Positions 6,557 through 15,350 of a DNA stretch of 64,000 nucleotides are shown piece after piece (within the stretch, counting starts at the first letter, position 1; every line of letters begins with the position of its first letter). The notes beneath the pieces were generated by a model that did no database searches, was not told where the DNA came from, and saw nothing but the letters and a program-made list of their open reading frames with translations. Source of the DNA: Clostridia bacterium (GTDB taxonomy: Bacteria; Bacillota; Clostridia; Oscillospirales; Acutalibacteraceae); contig JAFQSY010000004.1 of NCBI GenBank assembly GCA_017409265.1, positions 1 through 64,000 on the forward strand, written 5' to 3'. The translations under genes and the position numbers were made by a program.

Positions 6557-6601
6557 TGGCGCGCTGTAAGGGATTCGAACCCCTGACCTTTTGGTTCGTA
6601 G
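6557..6601 (-). repeat. Right attachment repeat inside tRNA-Arg
   Basis: The 45 bp identical to 576-620, covering the tRNA from the anticodon loop to CCA. Insertion here regenerates an intact tRNA, the usual outcome for tRNA-targeting tyrosine integrases. Confidence 0.9.
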
Positions 6602-6633
6602 CCAAACACTCTATCCAGCTGAGCTAACAGCGC
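6557..6633 (-). tRNA. tRNA-Arg(ACG)
   Basis: 77 nt including encoded CCA. The acceptor stem GCGCTGT/ACAGCGC pairs fully, the T loop is GTTCGAATC, and the anticodon loop CTACGAA gives anticodon ACG (read as ICG). It is transcribed leftward, with its 3' half used as the attachment site of the element. Confidence 0.97.
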
Positions 6634-6639
6634 ATATTC

Positions 6640-6675
6640 ACTTTGGCAATCGGCTTGAGTTCCGACTGCCAAAGT
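6640..6675. other. Hairpin between PAP2 gene and tRNA-Arg
   Basis: ACTTTGGCAATCGG (6640-6653) pairs with CCGACTGCCAAAGT (6662-6675) with one mismatch. No T run follows on either strand. It may serve as a leaky terminator or processing structure between the PAP2 transcript and the tRNA. Confidence 0.55.
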
Positions 6676-6731
6676 ATATTATCACATTGAAAAGAAAAAA
6701 TCAATACCTAAATTGAAATTTTTTGATTTTT

Positions 6732-7466
6732 TTATTTTGCTTTCTTTGCCTTCATGTTTTTGATTGCGTTTTCGATTTTGGGATAAACAACATCATAAAG
6801 CTTTACGAATATAAAATATCCGATAACCGCATAGAGAATACCTACAAATGCGCCGACGATAACGTCTGTAGGATAGTGAACTCCGACATAGATTCTTGAA
6901 ACGCCCATAAGGAACGCAAAGATAAATGCAGCAATTGATGCGCCTTTATTTTTGAGAGCAAGTGCAAGTGCCATTGCAAAGGTAAATGCCGATGATGTAT
7001 GACCCGAGGGGAACGAAAGCGACTTTGATGACATATAGTCAACTATTGCCGGCCACTCATAACCTGCATTCCACTTCTCTGCAAAGCCGGGAAATCTATC
7101 GATAGTCCAGTCAATCTTGCCGAAAAGGCCTATCCAATCATATTCTCTGCCGTATTCTTCAAAAGCCTTCTGCGCAGCTTCAGGGAGAATGGTGAGATTA
7201 TACGGTCTGGGTCTTTCCATGATGGGCTTGATAAGCTCATTATTGAGAAGAGTCATAACAAGAAGAGAACCGAGGCAGACAAGACCTGCTTTTCTTGTTT
7301 TCTTGAAGAAGAGCATAATTACGCCGAGAGCAATAAAAAGAATGCCTTCATCGCCTGACATGGTGATTGCTTTCATAATGGGAGTGAGCCAATCCATTCT
7401 GACAAAATCTTTAAAAAACTCAAAAATCGCGAGATCAAAATTAAGTATCGCTTCCAAAAATACCAT
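6732..7466 (-). CDS. PAP2-family membrane phosphatase
   Basis: 244 residues, several membrane spans, with all three lipid-phosphatase motifs: K80 to R85-R87-P88 (KPIMERPRP), PSGH at 153-156, and SRIYVGVHYPTD (S190, R191, H197, D201). Such proteins dephosphorylate undecaprenyl pyrophosphate or other lipid phosphates on the outer face of the membrane. The longest frame begins ATG 7466, but AAAGG abuts that codon, so TTG 7457 is a plausible true start. Promoter at 7491-7519. It is monocistronic. Confidence 0.88.
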   Translation of the reverse strand: MVFLEAILNFDLAIFEFFKDFVRMDWLTPIMKAITMSGDEGILFIALGVIMLFFKKTRKAGLVCLGSLLVMTLLNNELIKPIMERPRPYNLTILPEAAQKAFEEYGREYDWIGLFGKIDWTIDRFPGFAEKWNAGYEWPAIVDYMSSKSLSFPSGHTSSAFTFAMALALALKNKGASIAAFIFAFLMGVSRIYVGVHYPTDVIVGAFVGILYAVIGYFIFVKLYDVVYPKIENAIKNMKAKKAK

Positions 7467-7490
7467 CCTTTCGGTTTATATGTTTTATAT

Positions 7491-7519
7491 ATTATCGCTT
7501 TTATCGGCAAAAATTTCAA
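7491..7519 (-). promoter_or_regulatory. Promoter of the PAP2 gene
   Basis: Minus strand TTGAAA (7519-7514), 17 bp, GATAAT (7496-7491). Confidence 0.5.
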
Positions 7520-7567
7520 GACTAAAATTAAAGTTTTTTTATTTTTGTTAAAAAATCTCATCATTTA

Positions 7568-7596
7568 TTGCAATTCGGATAATCTTGGGTTATAAT
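7568..7596 (+). promoter_or_regulatory. Promoter of the FemAB-like operon
   Basis: TTGCAA (7568-7573), 17 bp, TATAAT (7591-7596). Transcription would start near 7603, downstream of the ATG at 7585, which rules that ATG out and supports the TTG start at 7630. Confidence 0.7.
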
Positions 7597-7629
7597 AATT
7601 GTTATCTATATAGATTGAGAGGATACAAA

Positions 7630-8661
7630 TTGAAAACACAGATTGTTGACATAAATAATGCCGCCGAGCTTGATTCGTTTACCGAATCACACGAAAACGG
7701 TCATTTTCTTCAAACCTCGCTTTGGGGCAAGGTCAAAAATGATTGGAAATGGTTCGGCGTCATTTGCAGAAACGGCAGAGGCGAAATAACAGGAACTCTT
7801 GCCGTTCTTCTGCGAAAAATTTCAATGCTTCCGTATCACATGATGTATGCGCCGAGAGGTCCCGTATGTGATTTTGATGATAAGGAAACATTCTCCGCAC
7901 TCATTGAAGCAGCGAAACAGGAAGGCAAAAAATATAACGCATATGAACTGAAGATTGATAAAGACGTTAACGTTGATAACGAAGAATACAGAGCAATCGC
8001 TCTTTCGCAGGGTTTTAAATTCAAGGAACGCACAATTAATTTTGAGGATTTTCAGTGTCGATATGTTATAAGAATCCATCTTAACGGCAGAAATGAAGAT
8101 GAAGTTTTTGCAGCATTTCATTCCGACCACCGCAGAAAAATCAGAAATGCAATCAAAAATAACGTCGAAATTAAAATTCACGGCAGCGAAAAGGCAGATG
8201 TTTTCTATTCGCTGATGAAAGAGACCTGCGAAAGAGACGGCTTTGAGCTGCGTCCTGCTTCATATTTCGCAAAAATTCTTGATGTGTTCGGCGATAAGGC
8301 AAGGCTCTATCTCGCATATTATGAAGGCAAGCCGATTTCGGGCGCGATTTCCGTTCTCTGGGGAGATAAGGTATGGTATTTCTACGGCGCATCCTCAAAC
8401 TCAAACCGCAACGTTATGCCGAATCATCTTCTTCAATGGGAAATGATAAAATGGGCAATTGAAAATGGCTGCAGAATCTATGATTTCAGAGGTGTTGCAG
8501 GCGTTATCGACGAAAGCAATCCCCTTTTCGGTCTTTACCGATTCAAGCACAGATTCGACGGCGATTATGTTGAATTTATGGGCGAAATGGATCTGATAAC
8601 CAAGCCAACCGCAGCAAAAATCGTTGCGGCATCGCAGGAAATAATCAAGAAATTAAGATAA
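7630..8661 (+). CDS. FemAB/FmhX-type aminoacyl transferase (peptidoglycan cross-bridge family)
   Basis: 343 residues from TTG 7630 (GAGAGGA 7 nt upstream; the upstream ATG precedes the promoter start). Two GNAT-like halves are visible: the first with [15 protein letters not shown], the second with [38 protein letters not shown] and ending YDFRGVAGV. This layout is that of FemABX enzymes that add amino acids from aminoacyl-tRNA to lipid II. The helical arm typical of FemA is not obvious. It probably starts the transcript that runs into thuA, dut and the genes to 11099. Confidence 0.82.
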   Translation: MKTQIVDINNAAELDSFTESHENGHFLQTSLWGKVKNDWKWFGVICRNGRGEITGTLAVLLRKISMLPYHMMYAPRGPVCDFDDKETFSALIEAAKQEGKKYNAYELKIDKDVNVDNEEYRAIALSQGFKFKERTINFEDFQCRYVIRIHLNGRNEDEVFAAFHSDHRRKIRNAIKNNVEIKIHGSEKADVFYSLMKETCERDGFELRPASYFAKILDVFGDKARLYLAYYEGKPISGAISVLWGDKVWYFYGASSNSNRNVMPNHLLQWEMIKWAIENGCRIYDFRGVAGVIDESNPLFGLYRFKHRFDGDYVEFMGEMDLITKPTAAKIVAASQEIIKKLR

Positions 8662-8675
8662 AAGGAGAGCAGAAA

Positions 8676-9419
8676 ATGATAAGAGTAACCGTATGGAACG
8701 AAGGCGTTCACGAAAAGTTAAGCAACGAAGTTGCAGGAGTATATCCCGCAGGCATTCACGGCTGCATAAAGAATTTCCTTTCATCGCAGGAGGATTTCAG
8801 AGTGCGTACAGCGACTCTCGCACAGCGCCGTTGCGGCCTTTCAGACGAAGTTCTTGAAAACACCGATGTTCTTATCTGGTGGGGTCATATGGCACACGAC
8901 AAGGTTCCCGATAAGCTTGTTGAGAAAATACATAAGCGCGTGCTTTCGGGCATGGGGCTTGTTGTTCTTCATTCGGGCCACCACTCAAAGATTTTTAAGT
9001 CACTCATGGGCACAACCTGCAATCTCCGCTGGCGCGACGGCGACAGAGAAAGAATCTGGAACATCAATCCCACTCACCCTATTGCAAAAGGCATTCCTGC
9101 CCATTTCAGCCTTGCAGTTGAAGAAATGTACGGCGAGCAGTTTGATATTCCCAAGCCCGATGAAATCGTTTTCCTCGGCTGGTTCTCGGGCGGTGAAGTT
9201 TTCCGTTCAGGCTGCTGCTGGACCAGAGGTCTCGGAAAAATATTCTACTTCCAGCCCGGCCATGAGAGCAATCCCACCTTCCACAATGAATATGTTCAGA
9301 AAATTATCATCAACGCTGTCCGCTGGGCAGAACCTGCCGTTAAGGTAATTGAACCCATTCCCTGCCCCCACAAAAAGATTCCCCCCGAGGAAAGATATAA
9401 GGAGAGCCTGACAAGATAA
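8676..9419 (+). CDS. ThuA-domain protein
   Basis: 247 residues matching the ThuA/trehalose-utilisation family, a class I glutamine-amidotransferase-like fold: opening strand [44 protein letters not shown] and [18 protein letters not shown] near the end. It is preceded by AAAGGAG. Members occur near sugar oxidoreductases; the precise reaction is not established. Its stop TAA (9417-9419) shares a base with the dut start, so the two are translated together. Confidence 0.85.
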   Translation: MIRVTVWNEGVHEKLSNEVAGVYPAGIHGCIKNFLSSQEDFRVRTATLAQRRCGLSDEVLENTDVLIWWGHMAHDKVPDKLVEKIHKRVLSGMGLVVLHSGHHSKIFKSLMGTTCNLRWRDGDRERIWNINPTHPIAKGIPAHFSLAVEEMYGEQFDIPKPDEIVFLGWFSGGEVFRSGCCWTRGLGKIFYFQPGHESNPTFHNEYVQKIIINAVRWAEPAVKVIEPIPCPHKKIPPEERYKESLTR

Positions 9420-9862
9420 TGGATACATTCAAGATAAAAAAGCTGCGCGAAAACGCAAAAATTCCGTTCAGAGCCACTCCCGGAAGCGCAGGAATGGACC
9501 TTTATGCCTGCATTGACGAACCGATAATCCTCGGCGGAGGCGAGAAAGCGATTATTCCCACGGGAATCGCAATTGAACTCCCTTCTGCAGAGCTCGGCGC
9601 ATTCGTTTTTGCAAGAAGCGGTCTTGCAATCAAGCACGGAATCGGTCTGCTCAACTCCGTCGGAGTTGTTGACAGCGATTACAGAGGCGAAATCTGCGTA
9701 GGAGTTATTAATCAGCTCAAAGAGGCATACACAATCAATCCCGACGAAAGAATTGCACAGCTTGTCATTATGCCCGTTTCGCTTATAACACCCGTTGAAA
9801 CTGATGAACTCGATGAAACAGAAAGAGGCGCAGGCGGATTCGGCAGCACAGGCAAGGTATAA
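9419..9862 (+). CDS. dut: Deoxyuridine triphosphatase (dUTPase)
   Basis: 147 residues with all five motifs of trimeric dUTPase: GSAGMDLYA (22-30), ARSGLA, GLLNSVGVVDSDYRGEI with the catalytic Asp, RIAQLVI, and the C-terminal Gly-rich RGAGGFGSTG that closes on the substrate. It hydrolyses dUTP to dUMP, keeping uracil out of DNA and feeding thymidylate synthesis. Overlap with thuA by one base. Confidence 0.96.
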   Translation: MDTFKIKKLRENAKIPFRATPGSAGMDLYACIDEPIILGGGEKAIIPTGIAIELPSAELGAFVFARSGLAIKHGIGLLNSVGVVDSDYRGEICVGVINQLKEAYTINPDERIAQLVIMPVSLITPVETDELDETERGAGGFGSTGKV

Positions 9863-9866
9863 AATC

Positions 9867-10169
9867 ATGAAAAAAGTATTAAATATTTTAGCAATAACCG
9901 ATTTATCCGTTCTTGCATTATGGGCTGTAACGCTTATTATCTCAAGAATTGCTGCTGATTCTGCTTCAGCTGACGTTTTTGCCGCAATATTCGTTATAAT
10001 CTATATTATCGCAATTGTTGCCGTTGCCGCTTTTACGGTTGCATCAATCATTCTTATGGTAAAGAAAAAGAAATTTTCTCTCCCTCTGATGATTTTTACT
10101 TATGTGGTCAACATTGCATGGACAGCAATTTTTGCTATGGTTATTGATTATGTAACAAACATATTTTAA
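9867..10169 (+). CDS. Small integral membrane protein, unknown
   Basis: 100 residues from ATG 9867, 4 bp after dut. Three hydrophobic spans can be seen (ILAITDLSVLALWAVTLII; VFAAIFVIIYIIAIVAVAAF; FSLPLMIFTYVVNIAWTAI) separated by a basic loop KKKK. No family is recognised. It is in line with dut and the following hydrolase gene, probably in one transcript. Confidence 0.65.
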   Translation: MKKVLNILAITDLSVLALWAVTLIISRIAADSASADVFAAIFVIIYIIAIVAVAAFTVASIILMVKKKKFSLPLMIFTYVVNIAWTAIFAMVIDYVTNIF

Positions 10170-10178
10170 GGTGTCATT

Positions 10179-11099
10179 ATGAAAAAAATTATAAGTATTC
10201 TTTGCGTTATCGCAATTGCATTCTCCGCTTTTTCCGTTTTCTCGTTTGCAAGCGATGAAAATTTCATGCCCTATGAGGACAGCAAGTTTTTTGAATACGG
10301 TGATTACGATATTCATTACCGCATTATTCCTGCCGAAGGCAAAATGAAGGGCAGAATCTTGATGCTTCACGGTTTCCTCTGCTCAACATACGCATGGCGC
10401 AACATGGCTCCGATTCTTGCAAAAGCAGGATATGAATGCGTTATGGCAGACCTGCCGAATTTCGGCTTCAGCACAAGAGAATCCGATGATATGACAATCG
10501 TTGACCGCGAAATTCTCATAACAGAGCTGATGAAGAGCATAGCGCCCATGAATCAATGGATAATTGCAGGCCATTCAATGGGCGGCGGAGTTGCGGTAAA
10601 CATCGCAATCAACAACCCGGTCAAAGACCTTCTTCTTTATTGCCCTGCACCGCAAAGCGAATTTCCCTCTGCCATGGAGGGTATCATGACCTCCGATATA
10701 ATGAAATCGGTCATGAACATTTTCTTTGATTACGGAACGAGATTTGAGCCGCTTGTGAAGCTCATAATCTATGCCGCAACAATGGATTGGGATTTTGCAA
10801 AGAGTTATGATGTTACGGGTGTTACCGACGCAACACAGTATAACGGCTTCGGTGGCGGACTGTGTGAAATGATGTTCAACGTAAAGGCAACCGACCTTGA
10901 AAACGCATCAAAAGTCAAATGCCCCGTTCTTCTTGTTCAGGCAAGCAAGGATATCATCATTAACTCCACAATGAAAGAGCAGATGCAGACCGCATTCCCC
11001 GATGCTGAAACCTACCTCGTTGAGGACGGCGGACATCAGTGCATCGAAAACAGAGCAGAGGAGATATGCAAAGTAACCTTGGCTTTCATTGAAAAATAA
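10179..11099 (+). CDS. Secreted alpha/beta hydrolase
   Basis: 306 residues with an N-terminal signal peptide (1-24, ending FSFAS). The core has the oxyanion strand LMLHGFLCS (61-69), nucleophile elbow GHSMGGG with Ser133, an Asp in QASKDIII near 260 and the catalytic His in GGHQCIEN near 288, a full Ser-His-Asp triad. Likely an extracellular or membrane-attached esterase/lipase; substrate unknown. AAGGTG precedes the ATG. Its stop directly abuts the convergent degV stop at 11100. Confidence 0.85.
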   Translation: MKKIISILCVIAIAFSAFSVFSFASDENFMPYEDSKFFEYGDYDIHYRIIPAEGKMKGRILMLHGFLCSTYAWRNMAPILAKAGYECVMADLPNFGFSTRESDDMTIVDREILITELMKSIAPMNQWIIAGHSMGGGVAVNIAINNPVKDLLLYCPAPQSEFPSAMEGIMTSDIMKSVMNIFFDYGTRFEPLVKLIIYAATMDWDFAKSYDVTGVTDATQYNGFGGGLCEMMFNVKATDLENASKVKCPVLLVQASKDIIINSTMKEQMQTAFPDAETYLVEDGGHQCIENRAEEICKVTLAFIEK

Positions 11100-11942
11100 T
11101 CAGTTCTCCAAAAAATGGATTCCCAAGGCCTTCCTTCCGCTGTGCAGGCTTATCATGCAGCCCGTAAATGCTGTTATGACCTGCTCAAAGCCTGCTTTTT
11201 CAAGTATTTCTCCGATAACTGCAAGCTCTGCCGAATCAACCCCCGAGTGATAAAGAAAAGCGGTTGAAAAATCAATATTTTTATGAGATTTAAGCTGTTC
11301 GTCTGCATATTGCAGGCGGACAGCTTGTGCTTTGCCCCGATATTTTTTGATGACATCTATTTTGCCGTCAACCATTGCCGCACAGGGCTTTATTGAGAGC
11401 AGATTTGCGCCGAATGCCGCCGCTGCCGAACATCTGCCCGAACGGCGCAGAAAATCAATGCTGTCAAGAAGATAGCTTACTCTTGTTTTCGGTATAAGCG
11501 ATGAAAGATACGAATAAATTTCACCTGCATCCATATTTTTATCACGCATTTCACAGCCTTTAAGCGCAAGCAATGAAATTCCGCCGGCAAGAGAACGGGT
11601 ATCAAGCGGATATACCTCCGGAAGCCTTGCTGATGCTATCCTTGCATTTCTGAAGGTAGAAGAAAGCTCCGAGCAAAAAGAAAGATGAACAACCGCCATG
11701 CCCCTGCCCGTAAGTGCGCTGAAAAAATCGAGATATTCGCCGGGAGAAACTGCCGATGTTTTCGGAATTTCACCCGTTTTCTCAACAAAATCAAATATTT
11801 CGGGCGCAGTTATATCAACGCCGTCATTTCTCTCCCTACCGTCAAAAATAACATGCATCGGCATAATTTTTATATCATATTTTTCGGCGGTTTCTTTCGG
11901 AATATCCGCCGCACTGTCCGCTGTAATAACAACCTTTTTCAT
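11100..11942 (-). CDS. DegV family fatty-acid-binding protein
   Basis: 280 residues. It opens VVITADSAADIPKE and continues ISVxH-like IMPMHVIFDGRERNDGVDIT, PKTSAVSPGEYLDFF and HLSFCSELSSTF, the ligand-contacting segments of DegV/FakB proteins, which present fatty acids to FakA kinase. GGAGG lies 6 nt upstream of the ATG. Single gene between convergent and co-directional neighbours. The family assignment is firm; the lipid bound is not known. Confidence 0.9.
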   Translation of the reverse strand: MKKVVITADSAADIPKETAEKYDIKIMPMHVIFDGRERNDGVDITAPEIFDFVEKTGEIPKTSAVSPGEYLDFFSALTGRGMAVVHLSFCSELSSTFRNARIASARLPEVYPLDTRSLAGGISLLALKGCEMRDKNMDAGEIYSYLSSLIPKTRVSYLLDSIDFLRRSGRCSAAAAFGANLLSIKPCAAMVDGKIDVIKKYRGKAQAVRLQYADEQLKSHKNIDFSTAFLYHSGVDSAELAVIGEILEKAGFEQVITAFTGCMISLHSGRKALGIHFLEN

Positions 11943-11987
11943 AATTTTTTCCTCCGTTTTTTTGTATTGTTTCTCAATAAAACAGTA

Positions 11988-12980
11988 TTATTCTTCCGCT
12001 ATCTCCGTACCTGGATAATAATGCATCAGAATCTCTCTCCATGTGCTTCCCTGCCTTGCCATATAATCTGCGCCGTATTGGCTCATGCCAACTCCGTGAC
12101 CGTAACCATAGCAGGTAAAAACAAATTCTCCGTCGCTGTATTCAACATCAAAGCAAAGGCTTCTCAAGCCAAAGCATTCACGCATTTTTGCCGCAGCAAT
12201 GCTCTGACCGCCAAGAGTTACAGATGTTACATATCTGCTGTCTGACCTTTCGGTCTTGCCAAGCCAATCCTCTGCATCTCCCGTAAGCTTTACCCCGCAT
12301 TTTTTTGCTGCTTTTTTAAATTCGGATTCGCTGAAAACAGCTTTACTTACATAGTCGGGAGAAAGCTTATCTCCTGGGCTTTCAACACTTGTCAGATAAG
12401 GAAATTCGGAGTTCCAGAGAGTTTTTGCACTTTGAGTTGAGCCTGCGCTTATCGCATGATAAACTGCAAGCGCCGTTTCACCGTTAAAAGTGAGATATGA
12501 GCCGAAAACCTCATCAACAGCAGTCTCTATTTTGGCTTCATATTTTTCAAAGCTTTCATTCCATTTTTCTCTGCGGCGTTTTTCATTGAGATATCCCTGA
12601 TGAATATCGGGACTATCGGTTATATCGGCATTTCCCAGCTCGGAATCTTTGTACTTTTCGTTCTGCTCGCAGGTCTTTTTTGCATATGTATAGCATGCGG
12701 CAGCCTGCGCCTTCAAAGCCTCGGTATGACAGAGCGCAGACATCTCCGCAGCAACACAGCCGATTATATACTCACGCATCCCGATTTTTTCAATTCTTCC
12801 CGTTGAAGATGACATAACCGAAATAAATTCCCCATTCTCCTGCAAAGCAGGCATTTGCGTTATCTTCTCTTCAGTCACGGAAACATCCTCGGGAGTACTG
12901 CCGAGAGCGGCAATCGGACAAAGTATCAGAGCGAGGGCGATTATGATGCAAATTATAAGATTTATCCGCAAATTTCTCAT
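11988..12980 (-). CDS. spoIID: SpoIID/LytB-domain protein (stage II sporulation protein D)
   Basis: 330 residues with an N-terminal membrane anchor (about 8-27), then the SpoIID domain: MREYIIGCVAAEMSALCHTEALKAQAAA-type opening, AVYHAISAGSTQSA, YLTSVESPGD and the closing GHGVGMSQYGADYMARQG. SpoIID is a lytic transglycosylase that thins septal peptidoglycan during engulfment, working with SpoIIP and SpoIIM. This is good evidence for a spore former, although LytB-type vegetative homologues exist. AAAGG abuts ATG 12980; TTG 12971 is an alternative start. Confidence 0.88.
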   Translation of the reverse strand: MRNLRINLIICIIIALALILCPIAALGSTPEDVSVTEEKITQMPALQENGEFISVMSSSTGRIEKIGMREYIIGCVAAEMSALCHTEALKAQAAACYTYAKKTCEQNEKYKDSELGNADITDSPDIHQGYLNEKRRREKWNESFEKYEAKIETAVDEVFGSYLTFNGETALAVYHAISAGSTQSAKTLWNSEFPYLTSVESPGDKLSPDYVSKAVFSESEFKKAAKKCGVKLTGDAEDWLGKTERSDSRYVTSVTLGGQSIAAAKMRECFGLRSLCFDVEYSDGEFVFTCYGYGHGVGMSQYGADYMARQGSTWREILMHYYPGTEIAEE

Positions 12981-13003
12981 CCTTTCATATGCTAAATGTT
13001 TAC

Positions 13004-13033
13004 TTGACTTTTATAATGCCTATGTTATATAAT
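13004..13033 (+). promoter_or_regulatory. Promoter of the citrate synthase gene
   Basis: TTGACT (13004-13009), 18 bp, TATAAT (13028-13033). It lies inside the longest citrate synthase frame, showing that the upstream ATG at 12989 is not used. Confidence 0.7.
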
Positions 13034-13087
13034 AAATTAATTATAGAATGGATGAATTTATACTTTCGGACAGGAGGTAAATGCAAT

Positions 13088-14452
13088 ATGTCCACAATTG
13101 AATCGAGAGTTAATCCGCATGACATAGAAAAATTATGCAATCAGATTCTCAAATATAACTATATCGACCCTGCAGACTTTGACCGTTTTAATGTTAAAAG
13201 AGGTCTGCGTAATTCAGACGGAACAGGTGTTATGGCAGGCATAACAAGCGTTTGTACCGTTGAGGGTTATTTCATTGACGACGGCGAAAAAATCCCCAGA
13301 GAAGGTCATCTTTATTTCAGAGGCATTAATATGGAGGATATCGTTAATGCATGCATAGCAGATGACCGTTTTGGCTTTGAAGAGGTTGTTTATCTCCTCC
13401 TTTTCGGAACTCTGCCTACCAAAGAAAGCCTTGACAATTTCTGCAAAATGCTTTCTGCATGCCGCGAGCTTCCTGATGATTTCATCGAGGATATGATTAT
13501 GAAGGCTCCTTCACCCAACATTATGAACAAGCTTTCAAGAGCTGTTCTCGCTCTTTATTCATATGACGACAATCCCGATGACACTTCGATTGAGAATGTT
13601 CTGCGTCAGTGTATCCATCTTATCGCGCAGATTCCCGCAATCATGGTTTATGCCTATCAGGTAAAACGCAGACACTATTATAAAAAAAGCATGTATATCC
13701 ATCCGATGAAACCCGAACACAGAACGGCAGAAACAATTCTCCGTTCAATCAGAGCAGATAAAATCTTTACCGATAAAGAGGCGAAACTTCTCGACGTTTG
13801 CCTTATGCTTCACGCAGAGCACGGCGGCGGTAACAACTCAACCTTTACAACAAGAGTCCTCTCATCAAGCGGAACGGATACATATGCATCAATGGCGGCA
13901 AGCATCGGCTCACTCAAGGGTCCCAAACACGGCGGCGCAAACATCAAGGTTTCCGAGATGGTTAATTTCATCAAGGAAGGTGTAAATGATATAACAAACG
14001 AATGTCAGGTAGCGGATTTCCTTCAGAAAATAATGAAAAAGGAAGCAGGCGACGGCTCGGGTCTTGTTTACGGCATGGGTCATGCTATTTACACACTTTC
14101 AGACCCGAGAGCAAAAATCCTCAAGCAAAAGGCAGAGGAATTTGCGGTTAACACCGAGTTTGAAGATGAGTTCAGGCTGTTGAGCCTTATTGAACAGCTC
14201 ACTCCGCAGCTTTTCAACAGCCATAAGGGAATAAACAAAGCAATGTGCGCCAACGTTGACCTCTATTCGGGTCTTGTTTATAAGATGCTCGACATCCCGC
14301 CCGACCTTTTCACGCCCATTTTCACTATCGCAAGAATCGCAGGCTGGTCTGCGCACAGAATCGAGGAAATCGTTACAGGCGGAAAGATTATCAGACCTGC
14401 ATATAAGAGCAATATAACAAGAAATCCCTATATCCCCATCAACAACAGATAA
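13088..14452 (+). CDS. gltA: Citrate synthase
   Basis: 454 residues from ATG 13088 (AGGAGGT 8 nt upstream). It carries the catalytic landmarks of citrate/2-methylcitrate synthases: LMLHAEHGGGNNSTF, the oxaloacetate-binding stretch GSLKGPKHGGAN, and GMGHAIYTLSDPR. It condenses acetyl-CoA and oxaloacetate to citrate, the entry to the oxidative branch that fermentative clostridia use for glutamate synthesis. The N-terminal extension of about 60 residues is usual in the clostridial long form. The membrane protein gene follows after 13 bp. Confidence 0.93.
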   Translation: MSTIESRVNPHDIEKLCNQILKYNYIDPADFDRFNVKRGLRNSDGTGVMAGITSVCTVEGYFIDDGEKIPREGHLYFRGINMEDIVNACIADDRFGFEEVVYLLLFGTLPTKESLDNFCKMLSACRELPDDFIEDMIMKAPSPNIMNKLSRAVLALYSYDDNPDDTSIENVLRQCIHLIAQIPAIMVYAYQVKRRHYYKKSMYIHPMKPEHRTAETILRSIRADKIFTDKEAKLLDVCLMLHAEHGGGNNSTFTTRVLSSSGTDTYASMAASIGSLKGPKHGGANIKVSEMVNFIKEGVNDITNECQVADFLQKIMKKEAGDGSGLVYGMGHAIYTLSDPRAKILKQKAEEFAVNTEFEDEFRLLSLIEQLTPQLFNSHKGINKAMCANVDLYSGLVYKMLDIPPDLFTPIFTIARIAGWSAHRIEEIVTGGKIIRPAYKSNITRNPYIPINNR

Positions 14453-14465
14453 GAGGTAACGAAAA

Positions 14466-15344
14466 ATGAACATTAAATCCGTTAAAAGCGGTTTCGGCAT
14501 CGGATGCCTCGTTTTCGCTGCTGCCGCAGTTATTGCACTGCCCGTAAGAATCCTTCAGTTTTTCACGGTTATTGAAAGCGGTACGGGATTTTACACCGAA
14601 ACCGATTGGAGCGTTTACCTGCTCTACATTGTTCTTGCAGCCGCAATTATCGCTATTCTTGCTTTGGGAATTGCAAAAAGAAAAAAGCTCGATTATTCGC
14701 TTGAATACACAAGACGTCCCGGACTTTCTTCTCTTTCACTCATTGCCGCCTGCGGAATACTGCTTGATGCTTACAATTGCTTTATCAGATTTATTTCCGA
14801 AGAAACCGTAACTACCGCATCAGGCTCTTCACTTGACTCATCAAAGCTTATAATTATGCTTGAGGGAGTTTTTGCGCTTCTCTCCGCGATATATTTCATC
14901 ATGCTTTGGTTAACCTATCTTAAGGGCAACTCCAACGGCTCAGGCTTTTGGCTGCTTTCGCTCACACCCGTGCTCTGGAGCATTTTCAGACTCGTTGTAA
15001 GATTCATGCGCACCATCAGCTATATAAGAGTTTCCGAGCTTCTTATCGAAATGATTATGATATCCTTCATGATTCTTTTCTTTATGATATTCGCACAGGT
15101 TAACTGCGGTATCAACGGCAAGGGCAACGAATGGAAAATTGCAGCCTACGGTCTGCCTGCAGCGCTGACTGCTCTTATTTGCTTTATCCCCAGACTTGTC
15201 GTTATGATAAGCGGCAACTCCCATCTTTTTTACTCGGAATCCGGGCTTGAATTCTGCGATTTTGGCATTGCTCTCTTCATAATTGCAACCGTTCTCACAA
15301 GAATCACCGATAAATTGCCCGACGAAAACACTTCAGAGGAATAA
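14466..15344 (+). CDS. Polytopic membrane protein, unknown
   Basis: 292 residues with about seven or eight hydrophobic segments (for example LVFAAAAVIALPVRILQF, VYLLYIVLAAAIIAILALG, LIEMIMISFMILFFMIFAQV) and no soluble domain. GAGG is present before the ATG. It sits between citrate synthase and an AEC transporter in a closely packed plus-strand run. No recognisable transporter motif; function not assigned. Confidence 0.65.
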   Translation: MNIKSVKSGFGIGCLVFAAAAVIALPVRILQFFTVIESGTGFYTETDWSVYLLYIVLAAAIIAILALGIAKRKKLDYSLEYTRRPGLSSLSLIAACGILLDAYNCFIRFISEETVTTASGSSLDSSKLIIMLEGVFALLSAIYFIMLWLTYLKGNSNGSGFWLLSLTPVLWSIFRLVVRFMRTISYIRVSELLIEMIMISFMILFFMIFAQVNCGINGKGNEWKIAAYGLPAALTALICFIPRLVVMISGNSHLFYSESGLEFCDFGIALFIIATVLTRITDKLPDENTSEE

Positions 15345-15350
15345 AAATTC

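Larger units (their letters stand above)
576..6601. mobile_element. 6.0-kb integrative element in tRNA-Arg, PICI-like gene order
   Basis: The element is bounded by 45-bp direct repeats derived from the 3' end of tRNA-Arg. A tyrosine integrase lies at the right end and identical 20-bp arm-type repeats lie near both ends. The right half (repressor, integrase) is on the plus strand. The left half (HTH protein, excisionase-like protein, replisome organiser, DnaB-like helicase, three small proteins) is on the minus strand, diverging from a shared regulatory region at 4146-4319. No terminase, capsid, holin, relaxase or type IV secretion gene can be seen. This int/repressor versus xis/replication split matches phage-inducible islands in outline. 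A decayed prophage or a minimal replicative integrative element are alternatives. The integrase has an in-frame stop, so mobility may be lost. Confidence 0.88.
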
